64,000 nt of DNA from positions 39,095 through 103,094 of the forward strand of contig DCZO01000035.1 in assembly GCA_002331335.1 (NCBI GenBank), given 5' to 3'. Made by a program: the position numbers and the translations under genes. Each line of letters opens with the position of its first letter. Position 1 is the stretch's first letter. The notes beneath the pieces are model-generated. The model did no database searches. It was not told the origin of the DNA and saw only the letters and a list, made by a program, of their open reading frames with translations. This document shows positions 18,890 through 27,655 of this stretch, piece after piece. The DNA is from Nitrospira sp. UBA2082 (GTDB lineage Bacteria > Nitrospirota > Nitrospiria > Nitrospirales > Nitrospiraceae).

Positions 18890-19760
18890 AGAAGTTGAAC
18901 CAATTCTCCGGCGCGCGGCGGCAATAGTCTGCAAGACGGTCGGCATACCGTTGCACGGCCTGATTTACATCGACAGCCCGCCGGTCATGAGATGATGGCG
19001 CCTCCAGGCTGAAGGATTCAAGATGGACCTCATATCGATTCCCGCCCCGGTAGAGTCCGAAAAACAGCAAGACCGGCGCACGGGTCACATGGGCCAAGCG
19101 GATTGGTCCGGTCGGAAACCGGGCTTCCCTGCCGAAGAACTTGCATGCGACGGTCTGGTCATTCTGCGTGACGCGATCGCCCATCACTCCGACAATCCCG
19201 CCTGCGTCCAGACATTCTTTCACCTGCAACATCGTCTCCACCCCGCCGACTTGAATCACCGTTTCCGCGACAGCGGGGTTCAATTCCTGGATAAGGTTCC
19301 GAATCATCGGCGCATTCTGCTCATCCATCAGCACCCGGATATCGAGCTGCCGCCGAAATATCCCCACCGCCCGCACCGCCTCGAAACTGCCAAGATGCGC
19401 CCCGAGCAGCACACAGCCTTGTCCTTTGGCCAGTTCCCGGTCGAGGACGTCCAAGCCATGAAACCGGACGTCGAAGAGAGCAAGCTGCGCACGGAGGAAA
19501 TAGAGGCGGTCCAGTATCGTGGACGCGAAGACGTGATAATGGCGGAATAGCTCCGTCCAGCTGGCCGGACGGCCCAGGACCCGTTCACGGAATCGCGAGA
19601 CCGAGCGGCGAGCGGCCCCGGAGCTCAGCAAGAAATACGCACAAATGGGATAGAGCATGACTCGCGCTACCGGACGGCCGAGCGACTCCGCCACCCAGAT
19701 CATGGCGCGGGCACCGATGGGGCTTCCGCGTTCCGGTTGCTGTTGCCACGCGAGACTCAC
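18864..19760 (-). CDS. Lysophospholipid acyltransferase family protein (HtrB/LpxL-like)
   Basis: About 298 aa. The acyltransferase motif HxxxxE is in GAHLGSFEA (about 119-124), with a second block at GVMGDRVTQND. The start is the GTG at 19760, which overlaps the stop of the upstream hotdog gene (GTGA at 19757-19760); homologues begin with the same aromatic WQQQPERGS segment. It likely attaches an acyl or polyene chain to the membrane anchor. Confidence 0.85.
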   Translation of the reverse strand: MSLAWQQQPERGSPIGARAMIWVAESLGRPVARVMLYPICAYFLLSSGAARRSVSRFRERVLGRPASWTELFRHYHVFASTILDRLYFLRAQLALFDVRFHGLDVLDRELAKGQGCVLLGAHLGSFEAVRAVGIFRRQLDIRVLMDEQNAPMIRNLIQELNPAVAETVIQVGGVETMLQVKECLDAGGIVGVMGDRVTQNDQTVACKFFGREARFPTGPIRLAHVTRAPVLLFFGLYRGGNRYEVHLESFSLEAPSSHDRRAVDVNQAVQRYADRLADYCRRAPENWFNFYDYWDEYR

Positions 19761-20083
19761 ATCCGTTCCGTCGATGCCGCATGGACGGGCGCCAATTCGA
19801 TCGTGCCTGAAGCCACACGCCTTGTGCCGACCCTGCACGAAAATGCGGCCTCTGTAGCCCCATCCAGATCCACGTGTATCGTCACTACCTCACCGGGCCT
19901 CAATGGAGAGGAAAACTTCACCAGAGGCAATCCCGTCACCGACCGGCCCCCCCCCGATGCTTCCCGCACGATGCTCAACACTTCGTCGAGCAACACCACA
20001 CCCGGCACGACCGGATGGCCGGGGAAATGTCCCGCGAGCGACGGATGATCGTGGGAGATCGAGACCGTTCGTTCATACCCCAT
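19757..20083 (-). CDS. Hotdog dehydratase (ApeI/FabZ-like)
   Basis: 108 aa from ATG 20083. The FabA/FabZ core GHFPGHPVVPG (about 19-29) holds the active-site histidine. A longer frame runs upstream to 20263, but those residues are a shadow of the ligase gene. It is the second dehydratase-type fold in the operon, which matches aryl polyene systems with two dehydratases. It overlaps the ligase gene by 11 nt and the acyltransferase by 4 nt. Confidence 0.85.
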   Translation of the reverse strand: MGYERTVSISHDHPSLAGHFPGHPVVPGVVLLDEVLSIVREASGGGRSVTGLPLVKFSSPLRPGEVVTIHVDLDGATEAAFSCRVGTRRVASGTIELAPVHAASTERM

Positions 20084-21419
20084 GGCCGTCTTCCCCCACC
20101 CACTGCCGAGCCAGTTCCTGCACGGCTTCGCGCGGCAACTTCCCGGTGGCGTTCCGCGGCAAACTGGGCACACAGACCAACGGACGAGGCAAGAACACCG
20201 GATCAAGGTGCGCCCGCAGTGCGCGTTGGATCTCCTCGCTGGTCTTTCCGGGAGCCACAACAAACGCCATCAGCCTGGTCACGAGACCGGCATCTTCATC
20301 CGGCAGGAAAAAGATCCCGTCTTGCACGCCGTCGATCCGCAGCAACGTTTGGTTCAAGTCACCAAGGGACACACGATGACCCGCGACATTTACCTGTTCC
20401 GCTTCCCGGCCATACAGGAAGAACGCCCCCCCCGACTCAACCGTCACACGGTCCGGCACCGGAACGGGCTCCGGTAGATACCACGCCCGGACCGTACAAG
20501 AGTCCCGATCTTGTACGACACAAACCCCCTCCAACGGCGTCCAGCGATCACCGTCGACCGTGCGACGCTCGGCGACACTGCCCGCCTCGGCAAACCCGAA
20601 TATCTCATGCACCTCCGATTGGAACACCCGCTCGGCTTCTTGTGCCAAGGTCCTCCCAAGCGGGGCGGTCGCGGAGAGGATCAACCCACCGGCCGGAACA
20701 TGCATACGTTCGGCAACGCAGGCACGCAAGTGCAGTGGTGTGGTGATCAGCATCCATCGGCCGGCAATATCGGCCAACACGTTTCCGATATCGGCCGGAA
20801 ACAGCGGTCGACCGGCATACATGGCCACCCCATGCATCAGCGGCAACATCACGGACGCTTCCAGGCCGAACATATGCTGGTGCGGAACAGTCGCCACCAC
20901 TCCGATACGATCCCCCCCCTTGATGCCCAGCCTTGCTCCGGTCGCCCGGGCCACACCAGTCAAGGCTCCCCACGTTTTCTTATTCGGCACCGGATGGCCG
21001 GTGCTGCCGGAGGTGAACGCAATCGCCACCACTTGATTCAGAGGCACCAGCGGAATGCTCTTCGGCCAGGGCGCCGCACCTCCTGTCGAGACAATCGGCA
21101 CCGCATCGAGTCCCTCGATCCGATCGTCATGATCCGTGAGGACATAGCTGCCGGGGTAATCGCCAGCAAGGCGGCGGAGAGCTTCAGGCGCGCGGCGTTG
21201 GGGAAGCAGCGTGAGCTGGCCCCGCAGAATCGCCGCGGCAAATCCCACCAAGAATGCGTAGCGGTTGTCCGCAAGATTGAGCACGGTGGGCCGATCCGGC
21301 AACGACTCCGCAAGAGCGGTCACGTCGGCCAGGAATTGGCGGGCGGTGCGTGTCTGCCCTCGTTGCCAGGCCACCGCATCGTCCGAATTGTAGGGACCGA
21401 TCAATGGGGTATCGTGCAT
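20073..21419 (-). CDS. AMP-dependent acyl-ACP ligase (ApeH-type)
   Basis: 448 aa. Adenylating enzyme with A3 FTSGSTGHP (about 137), A5 FGFAEAGS, A8 GREAEQVNVAGHR and the A10 lysine in NATGKLPRE (about 425). It should activate the aryl starter acid and load it onto the ACP encoded just upstream. The start at 21419 is 13 nt after the ACP stop, with a GGCGGGG stretch between; an open frame extends to 21578 but overlaps the ACP. A hydroxybenzoate from the chorismatase is the natural candidate substrate. Confidence 0.88.
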   Translation of the reverse strand: MHDTPLIGPYNSDDAVAWQRGQTRTARQFLADVTALAESLPDRPTVLNLADNRYAFLVGFAAAILRGQLTLLPQRRAPEALRRLAGDYPGSYVLTDHDDRIEGLDAVPIVSTGGAAPWPKSIPLVPLNQVVAIAFTSGSTGHPVPNKKTWGALTGVARATGARLGIKGGDRIGVVATVPHQHMFGLEASVMLPLMHGVAMYAGRPLFPADIGNVLADIAGRWMLITTPLHLRACVAERMHVPAGGLILSATAPLGRTLAQEAERVFQSEVHEIFGFAEAGSVAERRTVDGDRWTPLEGVCVVQDRDSCTVRAWYLPEPVPVPDRVTVESGGAFFLYGREAEQVNVAGHRVSLGDLNQTLLRIDGVQDGIFFLPDEDAGLVTRLMAFVVAPGKTSEEIQRALRAHLDPVFLPRPLVCVPSLPRNATGKLPREAVQELARQWVGEDGHGV

Positions 21420-21432
21420 AACCCCGCCACGA

Positions 21433-21705
21433 TCACTTGGTGCGGTGTTTTTCGACGGCGTTGGCCAGCGCCCGCAGGGACGAAAAGATCGTTTTGATCT
21501 CCGGATCGCTTGACTTGAGCTGATAGCCGTAGGTTTGTGAAATGGCCAGGGACAGCTCCAACGCATCGATTGAATCAAGCCCCAGTCCCTCGCCGAACAG
21601 GGGCGCTTCAGGTTGGATCGAGACCGGATCGATCTTGAGCTTGAGCGTCTGCACGATCAGCTTGGCAAGATCCGGTTCAAGCGTCGGAGATCCTGGACGT
21701 GTCAT
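21433..21705 (-). CDS. Acyl carrier protein of the polyene operon
   Basis: 90 aa. The phosphopantetheine serine is in GLGLDSIDALEL (about residue 44). The ATG at 21705 overlaps the methyltransferase stop (ATGA at 21702-21705); a start at 21759 is less likely. Experimentally studied aryl polyene clusters usually have two ACPs, and only this one is visible here. No phosphopantetheinyl transferase lies in the window. Confidence 0.9.
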   Translation of the reverse strand: MTRPGSPTLEPDLAKLIVQTLKLKIDPVSIQPEAPLFGEGLGLDSIDALELSLAISQTYGYQLKSSDPEIKTIFSSLRALANAVEKHRTK

Positions 21706-22502
21706 AGTTGATCCCAGTCCTTCACCGCCCGATAATCCCGCAGCAGGCCGCTGAACCATTCTTTCACTGTACAGTTCTGAAAACCGGTTTCCTTCAATGC
21801 CGCGACGATCGTTTCAGGCGGCACACACTGTTCCGTCGTTTCCCACCAATAGGCCATCAGTGTCTTCATGTCTTGATTGCCGGTCCCGGCGGCAAACGCA
21901 ACGCCTAACAGATTCTTAATATAGAACCGCGACAGGTGAAGCACCAGCGCGGATCGCGGGCGAGAGATCTCCAGCAAGAGCACGATCCCACCCGGCTTCA
22001 GGACACGGCGATACTCAGCAAAGGCGCCTCTGAGGTCCGGCACGTGCCGGAGCGCGTACCCCATGCTCAGAAAATCGAAGTACCCGTCGGGAAATGGCAG
22101 ATGCTCTCCCACTCCACGCACCAGGCTGCGGCAAGGTCCCCTCTGCGCTTCACGCAACATACCGATGCTGGGGTCGAGCCCGAAGACTGAGCCGGACGGC
22201 CCGGCGAGATCCACCGCGCACTGCGTGACCAACCCGGGCCCGCAGGCGACATCCAGCACCTTCATACCGGGCTTGAGCCCCGCCAGCTGGAGCGCTCTCT
22301 TGCGATACCATAGGCCGGACCCGAATCCGGTCGCCTTGTCGATATTGCGATATTGGTATGCGGTTCGGTTGAACAGTTCGTTGAGAAAGCCCTGCCGCTC
22401 CCCGACCTCCTCATAGTATTGCCGCAACGGCGGATGAGGAGCGATCGGTCTATCAGCTCCATGTGTGGCCTGTTCTGTGCTTGGTTCCATAGATGCGCGC
22501 AT
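21702..22502 (-). CDS. SAM-dependent methyltransferase (UbiE-like), first gene of the polyene operon
   Basis: 266-aa class I methyltransferase. Motif I is VLDVACGPG (about 86-94), the acidic residue follows in FGLDPS, and the post-motif region is MGYALRHVPD, all like UbiE/COQ5 C-methyltransferases. The first ATG (22502) and one four codons later are both possible. It leads the operon, so the promoter should be in the 78-nt gap 22503-22580 or farther upstream. It probably methylates the aryl head group. Confidence 0.85.
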   Translation of the reverse strand: MRASMEPSTEQATHGADRPIAPHPPLRQYYEEVGERQGFLNELFNRTAYQYRNIDKATGFGSGLWYRKRALQLAGLKPGMKVLDVACGPGLVTQCAVDLAGPSGSVFGLDPSIGMLREAQRGPCRSLVRGVGEHLPFPDGYFDFLSMGYALRHVPDLRGAFAEYRRVLKPGGIVLLLEISRPRSALVLHLSRFYIKNLLGVAFAAGTGNQDMKTLMAYWWETTEQCVPPETIVAALKETGFQNCTVKEWFSGLLRDYRAVKDWDQL

Positions 22503-22580
22503 GAGCGACGCTCACCCCTCAGCCAGCTACACTTGTAGCAGGACACAGGAACACGGGCAAGGGAAAGTCTTCCTGGCTGA

Positions 22581-24485
22581 TCAGAAGAATGCTTGCAGAG
22601 AAACCGCCACATCATTGTCGCGGTCGCGATGGTTGTAATCCACCCGCACCGCCCAATTCTGGGCAAGGGTGACACGCGAGCCGGCATACCAGCGAATGTC
22701 GTCCGATGTATCGCCGAACGGATACCGTCGATACGACCACGACAGCATCAGCTTCCAGCGATCGGTCATATCCGTCAACATCCCCACCGTGGCGCCACCG
22801 CCGACCCGGTGCCGCTCCTCATAGGCCTTGCTGTAGTTCGCCTCGGCCTCGGCGAACGCAAAATAGACTTCCCGATTGAGCACATGGGATTCCATCGCCG
22901 CCCCAACTCCTCCATCAACGACCACGTTGTCGCAGAGTTGACAGCTCCGTCGGCGGACCGTGTCCATCCCCACGTTCACCCTCCACGACGGCGCCCGGAA
23001 CAGATTATCGATCGGCGAGAGAGACACGATGTTGACCAGTGTCGCCCGTTCGACTCTGACACGGTCTGCCTGATTGTAACGACGCACCGTGACTGCAAAT
23101 GCTTCAAGTTGCGCATCCGGTGTGTAACCCGGCTCCGGATCGAGGAGATTGTGATAGACGGCGCGGAACGATGCCTCTTCAAACGTGTCGTGGTTGCGCC
23201 AGCCGCCTCCCACCGTCAGCCGGGACGTCCGGTGCCCGACATCCGGCTGCCTGGTATAGGGACGGATCTCGACGTCCTCCGAGGGAATCGACAGCTTGCT
23301 CCGCTCCGTCAGAACTACCCGGTTGCGCTCTTTATAGACCGTCACCTCCGGATCGTCGTTTTCCCCTTTGTAGCGAAGATAATCCGATGCGACATCGAGG
23401 ACGAAGGCCTGCCGCTTCACAGGCAGTGCGGCAAAGGCGACATCCACGATCATGTCCGGATTATTCATAATGCGGTTCGACAGCGTTTTTTCTTCATCCG
23501 TCAGCAGAAGCCGCTTCCGCTTAATGATCGTACTGCGGGAAGGCCGGTAGACCGGCGTTCCCACCAACCCCGGAGAGTCCACGATGGCTCGGACCGTGTC
23601 GGCCGGAATAGTCCAGAGATAGAATCGGTCTCGTAAATGCAGGTCGGGGCTGGCGTACTCTAGGAGGGACAGAATATGATAAGAGCAATTTTCCCTGAAA
23701 AAGAAATAGTCGAAGTAAGCGTTGCCCATCTCCCACGCGTGCATCAGAAGCCGGTCGATCTGGGCGGCTGTCAGATTGAGCGGATATTCCCACATATCCC
23801 GATTCTCGATGTCGCGGTAGTTTTGGACTTTCAGGTAATAGGGAGGTGTGGAAAAGAATCCCTTGTAGCCGCCGAAAATCCCCAGGTACGCGTATTCGAT
23901 GCCGGCACCGGGCGGCACGTCTGCGGCATAGTCGATCGTATAGGCGAGTAGTCGTGTCTGCTCCGTTTGCCCCTTCTGGTCGATCCGTAAGAAAGTATGG
24001 CCGAACATGGAGGCGGGATTGTTCAGGAACGCTGCGGGAAAGATCAGGCTGACTCCCTGGGGGCTCATCTCGGCCAGCCAGCGGTCAAACCGGCCGCATA
24101 CTTGGGGTACAAGCCGGCCAGGATCAAACTGCAATCGTTCCTTCAACCAGTGATACCGGGCGATGAAGGCGCATTGCGCCGGCTGTTTCGAGCGGCCGAC
24201 CGGATCGGCTGAAAACAACTGCACGATCGTCGCGTCAAGCTCCGCCTGCGGATCGTCTTTGCCCTGGGGTGATAGAAAAAACCCCGGGTCATCTTCCTCA
24301 CTCGCCACCCCTCCCAACAGATTGGGTTGATAATGGAGCAAGAGATGCCATTCCCGTTCGTCGGCCAAACGGGCCTGCCGTGCCCGCTCGACCAATTCCT
24401 GCTGATACGCATGAGAACCGGGATCGGCGAGACCGTGGGTTGGGATACTGAAAAAGACGATGAGCGCAAACAGAATGTGGATCAC
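22581..24485 (-). CDS. DUF4105 (Lnb N-terminal periplasmic) protein with C-terminal barrel-like region
   Basis: About 634 aa from a GTG at 24485; a TTG at 24527 is the other possible start, but it lies inside the terminator hairpin of the preceding gene. Signal peptide ending HGLA. The DUF4105 domain (about 130-330) includes the conserved SMFGHTFLRI and FRENCSYH motifs, which look like a Cys/His papain-type site. The last 250 residues are rich in alternating strands ending in aromatic Phe, as in outer-membrane barrels. It probably sits at the envelope. The 78-nt gap leaves co-transcription with the polyene operon open. Confidence 0.8.
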   Translation of the reverse strand: MIHILFALIVFFSIPTHGLADPGSHAYQQELVERARQARLADEREWHLLLHYQPNLLGGVASEEDDPGFFLSPQGKDDPQAELDATIVQLFSADPVGRSKQPAQCAFIARYHWLKERLQFDPGRLVPQVCGRFDRWLAEMSPQGVSLIFPAAFLNNPASMFGHTFLRIDQKGQTEQTRLLAYTIDYAADVPPGAGIEYAYLGIFGGYKGFFSTPPYYLKVQNYRDIENRDMWEYPLNLTAAQIDRLLMHAWEMGNAYFDYFFFRENCSYHILSLLEYASPDLHLRDRFYLWTIPADTVRAIVDSPGLVGTPVYRPSRSTIIKRKRLLLTDEEKTLSNRIMNNPDMIVDVAFAALPVKRQAFVLDVASDYLRYKGENDDPEVTVYKERNRVVLTERSKLSIPSEDVEIRPYTRQPDVGHRTSRLTVGGGWRNHDTFEEASFRAVYHNLLDPEPGYTPDAQLEAFAVTVRRYNQADRVRVERATLVNIVSLSPIDNLFRAPSWRVNVGMDTVRRRSCQLCDNVVVDGGVGAAMESHVLNREVYFAFAEAEANYSKAYEERHRVGGGATVGMLTDMTDRWKLMLSWSYRRYPFGDTSDDIRWYAGSRVTLAQNWAVRVDYNHRDRDNDVAVSLQAFF

Positions 24486-24505
24486 TGCAGCAGGTGGAGA
24501 GAGAA

Positions 24506-24535
24506 AGGGGCCTTCACCGAATGGCAAAGGCCCCT
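24506..24535 (-). terminator. Intrinsic terminator of the DUF3015 gene
   Basis: A perfect 9-bp stem AGGGGCCTT/AAGGCCCCT with a 12-nt loop, about 14 nt past the DUF3015 stop. On the minus strand it is followed by TTCTCTCTCC. It overlaps the TTG candidate start of the DUF4105 gene. Confidence 0.65.
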
Positions 24536-24548
24536 GAAAGGAAATCGA

Positions 24549-25058
24549 CTAGTTCAACGCGACCTTCGCCAAGGCAGGATTGGCGGAAATCCCTTCATTC
24601 AACGCCTGGACCATCGCCGCTGGGGAAAGATCACCCGATCCGGAGAGTGCTGCATAGCGCTCTTGGGCCATCGCGAAGAAGGCCGTATGCTGCGGCTGAG
24701 CAACTCCCAGAAGCGTCGCCATCGACGCCAGGTGCTCACCGCGCCCCTGCGCCATTTCCTGAGCCAGCGCATCCGCGTTCAGCTCTGCAAACATGGTGGC
24801 CTTCTGTTCGGCCCACACCCGGCCATCATCCGTGCAACCCAGGGTCCCCGTAGACATCCCGAACGTCTGAGAGCCAAATGAACCATTGGTCGTCGCCATC
24901 AGAATCTGCGAACCTTTGGTTTTGGCATTGGGATAATTCTGCCACATCACTTTGCCTAATCCGCAGCCAGGCCCCGTATCCGGTGTACCCGCCGCCAATG
25001 CGAGACCACCCTGCAATGCAAACGCTGCCGCCACTGAAAGCATCACTAATTTCTTCAT
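24549..25058 (-). CDS. DUF3015 family periplasmic protein
   Basis: 169 aa. The start at 25058 has GGAGGA 8 nt upstream and gives a clean signal peptide ending ALAA; a longer frame to 25220 is unsupported. The mature part shows the family hallmarks GPGCGLG, the ATTNGSFGSQTFG block and TLGC, with paired cysteines. Function is unknown for the family. It precedes a DUF4105 gene on the same strand, a pairing that suggests a common envelope role. Confidence 0.82.
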   Translation of the reverse strand: MKKLVMLSVAAAFALQGGLALAAGTPDTGPGCGLGKVMWQNYPNAKTKGSQILMATTNGSFGSQTFGMSTGTLGCTDDGRVWAEQKATMFAELNADALAQEMAQGRGEHLASMATLLGVAQPQHTAFFAMAQERYAALSGSGDLSPAAMVQALNEGISANPALAKVALN

Positions 25059-25411
25059 GCCGCTTCCTCCTTTATGATGGATGAGTGAATGCACCATAAC
25101 GTTGAACCAGCTGGAGTGATTATAGACGAATCGTAGAAGAGTGCCAGAACTTTTTTTGCCCTCGAGTGCACCGCTTTCGAAAAAATGAGAATGTGGGCAT
25201 TGCTTATCTAGCATCCTCAACCGTGTTGACTGCCCCCCATGGCCCCCCTCTCGACAAGTTATAGCCGTCTACTGTAGCATGTAAGACGTTATCCTAATGA
25301 TACATCGTGAAGCTAATTCGCGTTCTTCTCGCACGCATTTATCGGGCGTCCATTCTTGCTATCTAGGTATCCATCGTTCCATTCACGCACTACGACGAAA
25401 GGAGTTGCTGC
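25059..25411. other. Divergent promoter region
   Basis: About 350 nt between DUF3015 (minus) and the outer-membrane barrel gene (plus), more AT-rich than its surroundings. Poly-T and poly-A tracts at about 25150 and 25183 are visible. I cannot fix a -35/-10 pair. No gene is supported. Confidence 0.4.
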
Positions 25412-26077
25412 ATGCGAAAGAACTCGTTGGGCGCGCTTTTAACCCTCTGCATCCTTGGTCTCGCCGCATTCGCCCAGGCAGAAGACGACGTTCGCGTCAG
25501 GCCGTTTGATTTCTACATATCTGGATTCGGCGGCTATTCATTCCCCTTCAAAACCGACTTGTCATTTAGCGGAACAACGCTCGTCAACGATCTGGAACTG
25601 GATAAGTCTCCATCCTTCGGCGGAAAATTTGGGATGTGGTTCACCGCTCCGAGGAAAGCCTTGGGGATCGATATCGGAACGGAGATCGATGTCACCAATT
25701 TCAATCCAAATACGCCAGGTACGGTTGACCTGAACGCCACCTACTTCGGCATTCAAGTGCTCGCCCGCATGCCAATGGGCGTCACACAGGATTTGCCCAA
25801 CGGCAGATGGTTCCCCTACATCGGAGTCGGCGGAGGAGGACAGCGTCTAGCCTTTGAGGTTCCTGGAGTAACAACCGAGGGCAGACATACCGCACCGGCT
25901 TTTCAAGGGCTGTGGGGAGCTAAGATGTTTGTGACCAAACACATTGCCCTATTTGGAGAGGGTAAGTTCACCTATGCGTCACACACACTGGAGTTCCAGT
26001 CAGGACCGTTCGTCGCCCCGTTCGACATGACGGTGCATGCGCTCCACGGGGTTGGAGGACTCTCGGTTCACTTTTGA
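25412..26077 (+). CDS. Outer-membrane beta-barrel protein (distant member of the barrel family at 38-41 kb)
   Basis: 221 aa. Signal peptide ending AQA, then alternating strands and a terminal Phe (LSVHF), typical of 8-stranded OmpA/OmpW-like barrels. The LPNGRWFPYIGVGGG block and the late ALFGEGKFTYASH strand are shared with the three paralogues at 38-41 kb. AAAGGAG is upstream of the ATG. Role unknown. Confidence 0.8.
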   Translation: MRKNSLGALLTLCILGLAAFAQAEDDVRVRPFDFYISGFGGYSFPFKTDLSFSGTTLVNDLELDKSPSFGGKFGMWFTAPRKALGIDIGTEIDVTNFNPNTPGTVDLNATYFGIQVLARMPMGVTQDLPNGRWFPYIGVGGGGQRLAFEVPGVTTEGRHTAPAFQGLWGAKMFVTKHIALFGEGKFTYASHTLEFQSGPFVAPFDMTVHALHGVGGLSVHF

Positions 26078-26155
26078 TGAAGTTGATTGCTGAAACGAGC
26101 GAATCGGAGCCACAAACCGACACCATTAACAAAGCGCAACGAAGGGAACATAAAG

Positions 26156-26356
26156 ATGACGAAAAATAGACTTTCCCCTCTATGTGTTCTCGGGAGCGCA
26201 ATGGTACTGCTCACGGGCTGCGTTGGCATCGGGGGTGAGACTATCCGCCTCTCACACGACAATCTCGGGACTCCCAAAAGCCAATTCTCCGAAACGCTCT
26301 TGGTTAAGTCTCCGGCGGAGGACCTTCGCCCAGACAGACAACGTCTGGAGCAATAA
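26156..26356 (+). CDS. Small lipoprotein
   Basis: 66 aa. The start at 26156 gives signal peptide MTKNRLSPLCVLG... with lipobox LLTGC (Cys about 22); GAAGGGA lies upstream. The mature part is a short polar tail. It follows the barrel gene by about 80 nt in the same direction and may be co-transcribed. No known family. Confidence 0.6.
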   Translation: MTKNRLSPLCVLGSAMVLLTGCVGIGGETIRLSHDNLGTPKSQFSETLLVKSPAEDLRPDRQRLEQ

Positions 26357-26395
26357 ACGAGGGTGTGCGCGTCAGGAATTCACTTTTATAATGTC

Positions 26396-27538
26396 TCACT
26401 TCCCAGTTAGCAGAGAGGCTCCTAATGACTCCCGAACCTTTGCCCATTCGAACGTAAAGGGTGCGGGCGACAGCTTCGGCATCGCCGCCAGTTCGGCTTT
26501 CAATCGATCAGCCCGACCCTGGCTCATCGGATGAGTGGAGAGCCACTCCATGCGCCCCTCATCTTTCTCCGAGAGCCGCTGAAAGAAACTGATCATGCCG
26601 GACGGATCGATCTTCGCCCGATAGAGCAACTGTAAACCCGTCAGATCCGCTTCCGTCTCTTGTTCCCGGCCGAATTTCAGCGTCAACAATTCAACTCCAA
26701 GCTGTTTCGCCAATCCCACCAGACCCTGTTGATCACCCAACACGATGGAAACGACGGCCACAAGGCCGAGCTGTTTGACGATCCGCTCCAGCCCATGGCG
26801 CTGCAAGACATGATTCAGCTCATGGCCCATGACGCCCGCCACTTCTTCACCGCTGTCCGCCTTTTTCATCAATCCCGTGAATACGACGATGTAGCCGCCC
26901 GGCAGCGCGAAGGCGTTCACCACGTCGCTCTTGACCACAGTGACTTCGAACTTGTAGGGATTGTTCGGAATCTGCGCTGTGAGGCGGTGAGTTATTTCTT
27001 CGACCGCCGACCGCGCGATGCCTTCTTTTACAATATCCTGTTGCGCGAGAAAATCCTTATACGCCGACTCGCCCAGCTTCTGTTCCCACTCCACCGGAAT
27101 CCGGGCGACGGCCAGTTCCACCAAGAGATCGGCCCCGAACCACAACCCCAACACGAAGGCCAGCACAATGCCGCCAACCGCGCTCCATACCATGCGCCGC
27201 CGGTGCCGCACCTGACGGACCCGCTCCGCCGCGCGTTCAAGCGGAGCGGTCAAGTGGTCGGGCGCCGCTTGGCGGAACGTGCGAATCACATCGGGATTCT
27301 TGAGGTAGAGCGTCCGCTCACCCTGAGGCCCCGTCCACTTCAATACAAGCTGGTCATGATCCTGCCCACCGGCTGAGACGGTCAGATCGGAGAACGAGAC
27401 GGCCTCCGATCGGCTCTCCGCCGTATCGTGTGCAAAGGCGATCGTGAGTCCGTGATCTTCGACATGCACCAGGCAAGGCGCGCCGCTGGCGGGAAACTCG
27501 TGGCCGAAACAGAGGGCATTAGGATGGAATTCGGTCAT
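26396..27538 (-). CDS. M48 family metalloprotease, membrane-anchored
   Basis: About 380 aa from ATG 27538 (27583 is the alternative). An N-terminal domain of about 100 residues is followed by one transmembrane helix (about 115-140) and the M48 catalytic domain. The zinc motif is HELNH (HExxH), and the third ligand is the Glu in QETEADLTG. Such proteins degrade misfolded membrane or periplasmic proteins (BepA/LoiP/HtpX relatives). It follows the AIM24 gene on the same strand, with a palindromic repeat between them. Confidence 0.85.
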   Translation of the reverse strand: MTEFHPNALCFGHEFPASGAPCLVHVEDHGLTIAFAHDTAESRSEAVSFSDLTVSAGGQDHDQLVLKWTGPQGERTLYLKNPDVIRTFRQAAPDHLTAPLERAAERVRQVRHRRRMVWSAVGGIVLAFVLGLWFGADLLVELAVARIPVEWEQKLGESAYKDFLAQQDIVKEGIARSAVEEITHRLTAQIPNNPYKFEVTVVKSDVVNAFALPGGYIVVFTGLMKKADSGEEVAGVMGHELNHVLQRHGLERIVKQLGLVAVVSIVLGDQQGLVGLAKQLGVELLTLKFGREQETEADLTGLQLLYRAKIDPSGMISFFQRLSEKDEGRMEWLSTHPMSQGRADRLKAELAAMPKLSPAPFTFEWAKVRESLGASLLTGK

Positions 27539-27583
27539 AGCATGGTTCCCGATCGATTCATTGATGTCGGAATGTTCTCGCAC

Positions 27584-27654
27584 GGATGCTCAAAACGGCG
27601 GCCAACGAGGCCGCAGGCGAGAAAGAACCGCAGGCGTGATCGTTTTCAGCATCC
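27584..27654. repeat. Palindromic repeat, family 2, short copy
   Basis: The arms GGATGCTCAAAACG (27584-27597) and CGTTTTCAGCATCC (27641-27654) pair with one mismatch. It begins 1-2 nt after the stop of the AIM24 gene and fills the spacer to the M48 gene. A longer copy with the same ends is at 38190-38313. Confidence 0.75.
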
Positions 27655-27655
27655 G

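Noticed and set aside
22593..23636. 347-codon plus-strand frame opposite the DUF4105 gene
   Set aside because: Antisense shadow without motifs; the minus-strand gene has signal peptide and family motifs.
25059..25411. Riboswitch or leader RNA before the barrel gene
   Set aside because: No conserved aptamer pattern or terminator/antiterminator pair is visible.
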